A stretch of DNA of 34,002 bases from an uncultured Chitinophagaceae bacterium. GTDB lineage: Bacteria > Bacteroidota > Bacteroidia > Chitinophagales > Chitinophagaceae. Position numbers and translations under genes: made by a program. How positions within the stretch are numbered: position 1 is the first letter of the stretch; each line of letters begins with the position of its first letter. The notes beneath the pieces are model-generated. The model was not told the DNA's origin. It saw only the letters and a list, made by a program, of their open reading frames with translations, and searched no databases. Below, piece after piece: positions 33,390 through 34,002 of this stretch. The DNA lies in NCBI GenBank assembly GCA_937873715.1, contig CALMYJ010000037.1, positions 1 to 34,002 of the forward strand. The letters run 5' to 3'.

Positions 33390-34002
33390 ATGAAAAAACA
33401 ATTATTTACATTTCTCGTTATCGGTCAGTTACTGATTACAGGAAAAACATTTTCGCAAAATATAGCGGTGAATGCCACTGGCGATTTACCCGATACCAGC
33501 GCCATGCTTGATGTAAGCAGTACGGTAAAAGGATTTTTATCCCCCCGTATGACAACGGCAGAACGCAACGCTATACCACTGCCTGCCAAAGGTTTGCTGG
33601 TATACAATACAAGTACTAATACGTTTAATGTAAATACAGGCACCCCACTATCCCCTTCGTGGACAGAAATTAGTTCGGGCGCCACCACCAATACTTTAGG
33701 CAGTGCAGGCAACACCATTACCAGTACCGTAAACGGCGTACAGGCAACTACAGATGCAGTGAATAGCGTAAGCAACAGCAGCAGCGCCAACACACTTTCT
33801 ACAACGGTAAATGGCGTTACCGGCAGCACGGTACCTATTATTAATACAAATGCACTTTCGCTAAGCGGCTCCAGCATCACCTCAACAGTTAATGGCCTGG
33901 CATCCTCAGCGCTCAATATTTCAGGTGCGGTTACCGCCAATGCCTGGAGCCTTTTAGGTAACAGCGGCACCAATGCTTCTACCAACTTTATTGGCACTAC
34001 CA
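33390..34002 (+). CDS. Secreted repeat-rich protein (3' partial)
   Basis: The frame starts at ATG 33390 with a signal peptide (MKKQLFTFLVIGQLLITGKTFSQ) and runs off the end of the window without a stop. The next segment VNATGDLPDTSAMLDVSSTVKGFLSPRMTTAERNAIP is the widespread Bacteroidota opening found on surface and tail-fibre-like proteins. From residue ~95 the protein is low-complexity and repetitive, with units such as NTITSTVNGVQAT, NTLSTTVNGVTGS and SSITSTVNGLASS, rich in Ser, Thr and Asn. It is 33 bp downstream of the T9SS protein gene, so the two probably form one transcription unit. The C-terminus and any sorting signal lie outside the window, so exact function is not assignable. Confidence 0.85.
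   Translation, partial: MKKQLFTFLVIGQLLITGKTFSQNIAVNATGDLPDTSAMLDVSSTVKGFLSPRMTTAERNAIPLPAKGLLVYNTSTNTFNVNTGTPLSPSWTEISSGATTNTLGSAGNTITSTVNGVQATTDAVNSVSNSSSANTLSTTVNGVTGSTVPIINTNALSLSGSSITSTVNGLASSALNISGAVTANAWSLLGNSGTNASTNFIGTT

Noticed and set aside
33425..33997. Long open frame on the minus strand opposite the final gene
   Set aside because: It is a shadow of the Ser/Thr-rich repeat gene on the plus strand, which has a signal peptide and a conserved opening.

Overview
The window reads as chromosomal DNA of a Bacteroidota bacterium, probably of the Chitinophagaceae type. The evidence is three surface proteins with type IX secretion (T9SS) C-terminal sorting domains, lipoproteins and proteins ending their signal peptides in A-Q, promoters of the Bacteroidota form TAnnTTTG, and family-restricted proteins such as DUF4199. 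The genus assignment is inference only. Genes run off both ends of the window.

Layout. 1-4464: 3' part of a giant PKD-repeat adhesin with a type B (gliding-motility-associated) C-terminus, facing pnp across a bidirectional terminator. 4559-7136 (minus): rpsO-pnp, with a perfect 12-bp hairpin between the two genes. 7420-9672 (plus): two glycosyltransferases. 9699-12720 (minus): a lipoprotein, then a DHH phosphoesterase/FKBP lipoprotein pair, whose promoter is divergent from ndk (12863-13279, plus). 13358-19882 (minus): a very large T9SS adhesin split by one in-frame TAA. 20349-20936: a small outer-membrane beta-barrel protein. 21073-21146 (minus): tRNA-Pro(GGG), divergent from a dihydroorotase homologue that has lost its metal and catalytic residues. 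22496-29494 (plus): DUF4199 protein, GT2, a PD-(D/E)XK GxxExxY gene inside a 41-nt imperfect inverted repeat, GT4, and a complete set for GDP-D-glycero-D-manno-heptose (hddA, gmhA, hddC, gmhB) with a TylF-like methyltransferase inside it. 29566-30567: exported protein of unknown function. 31171-34002: a T9SS type A surface protein followed by a repeat-rich secreted protein that leaves the window.

How it fits together. Most of the window serves the cell envelope: T9SS-exported adhesins, lipoproteins, a porin-like barrel and a glycan cluster that makes an activated heptose and probably transfers it, perhaps methylated, onto a surface polysaccharide or glycoprotein. Housekeeping genes (rpsO, pnp, ndk, tRNA-Pro) are interspersed.

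Most worth a second look: the GxxExxY inverted-repeat cassette, which appears to have landed on the start of the downstream glycosyltransferase; the single stop codon that separates the signal peptide of a 2,174-codon adhesin from its T9SS sorting signal; the catalytically dead dihydroorotase homologue; the rpsO-pnp hairpin; and a 600-bp regulatory-looking gap with clustered palindromes at 30568-31170.
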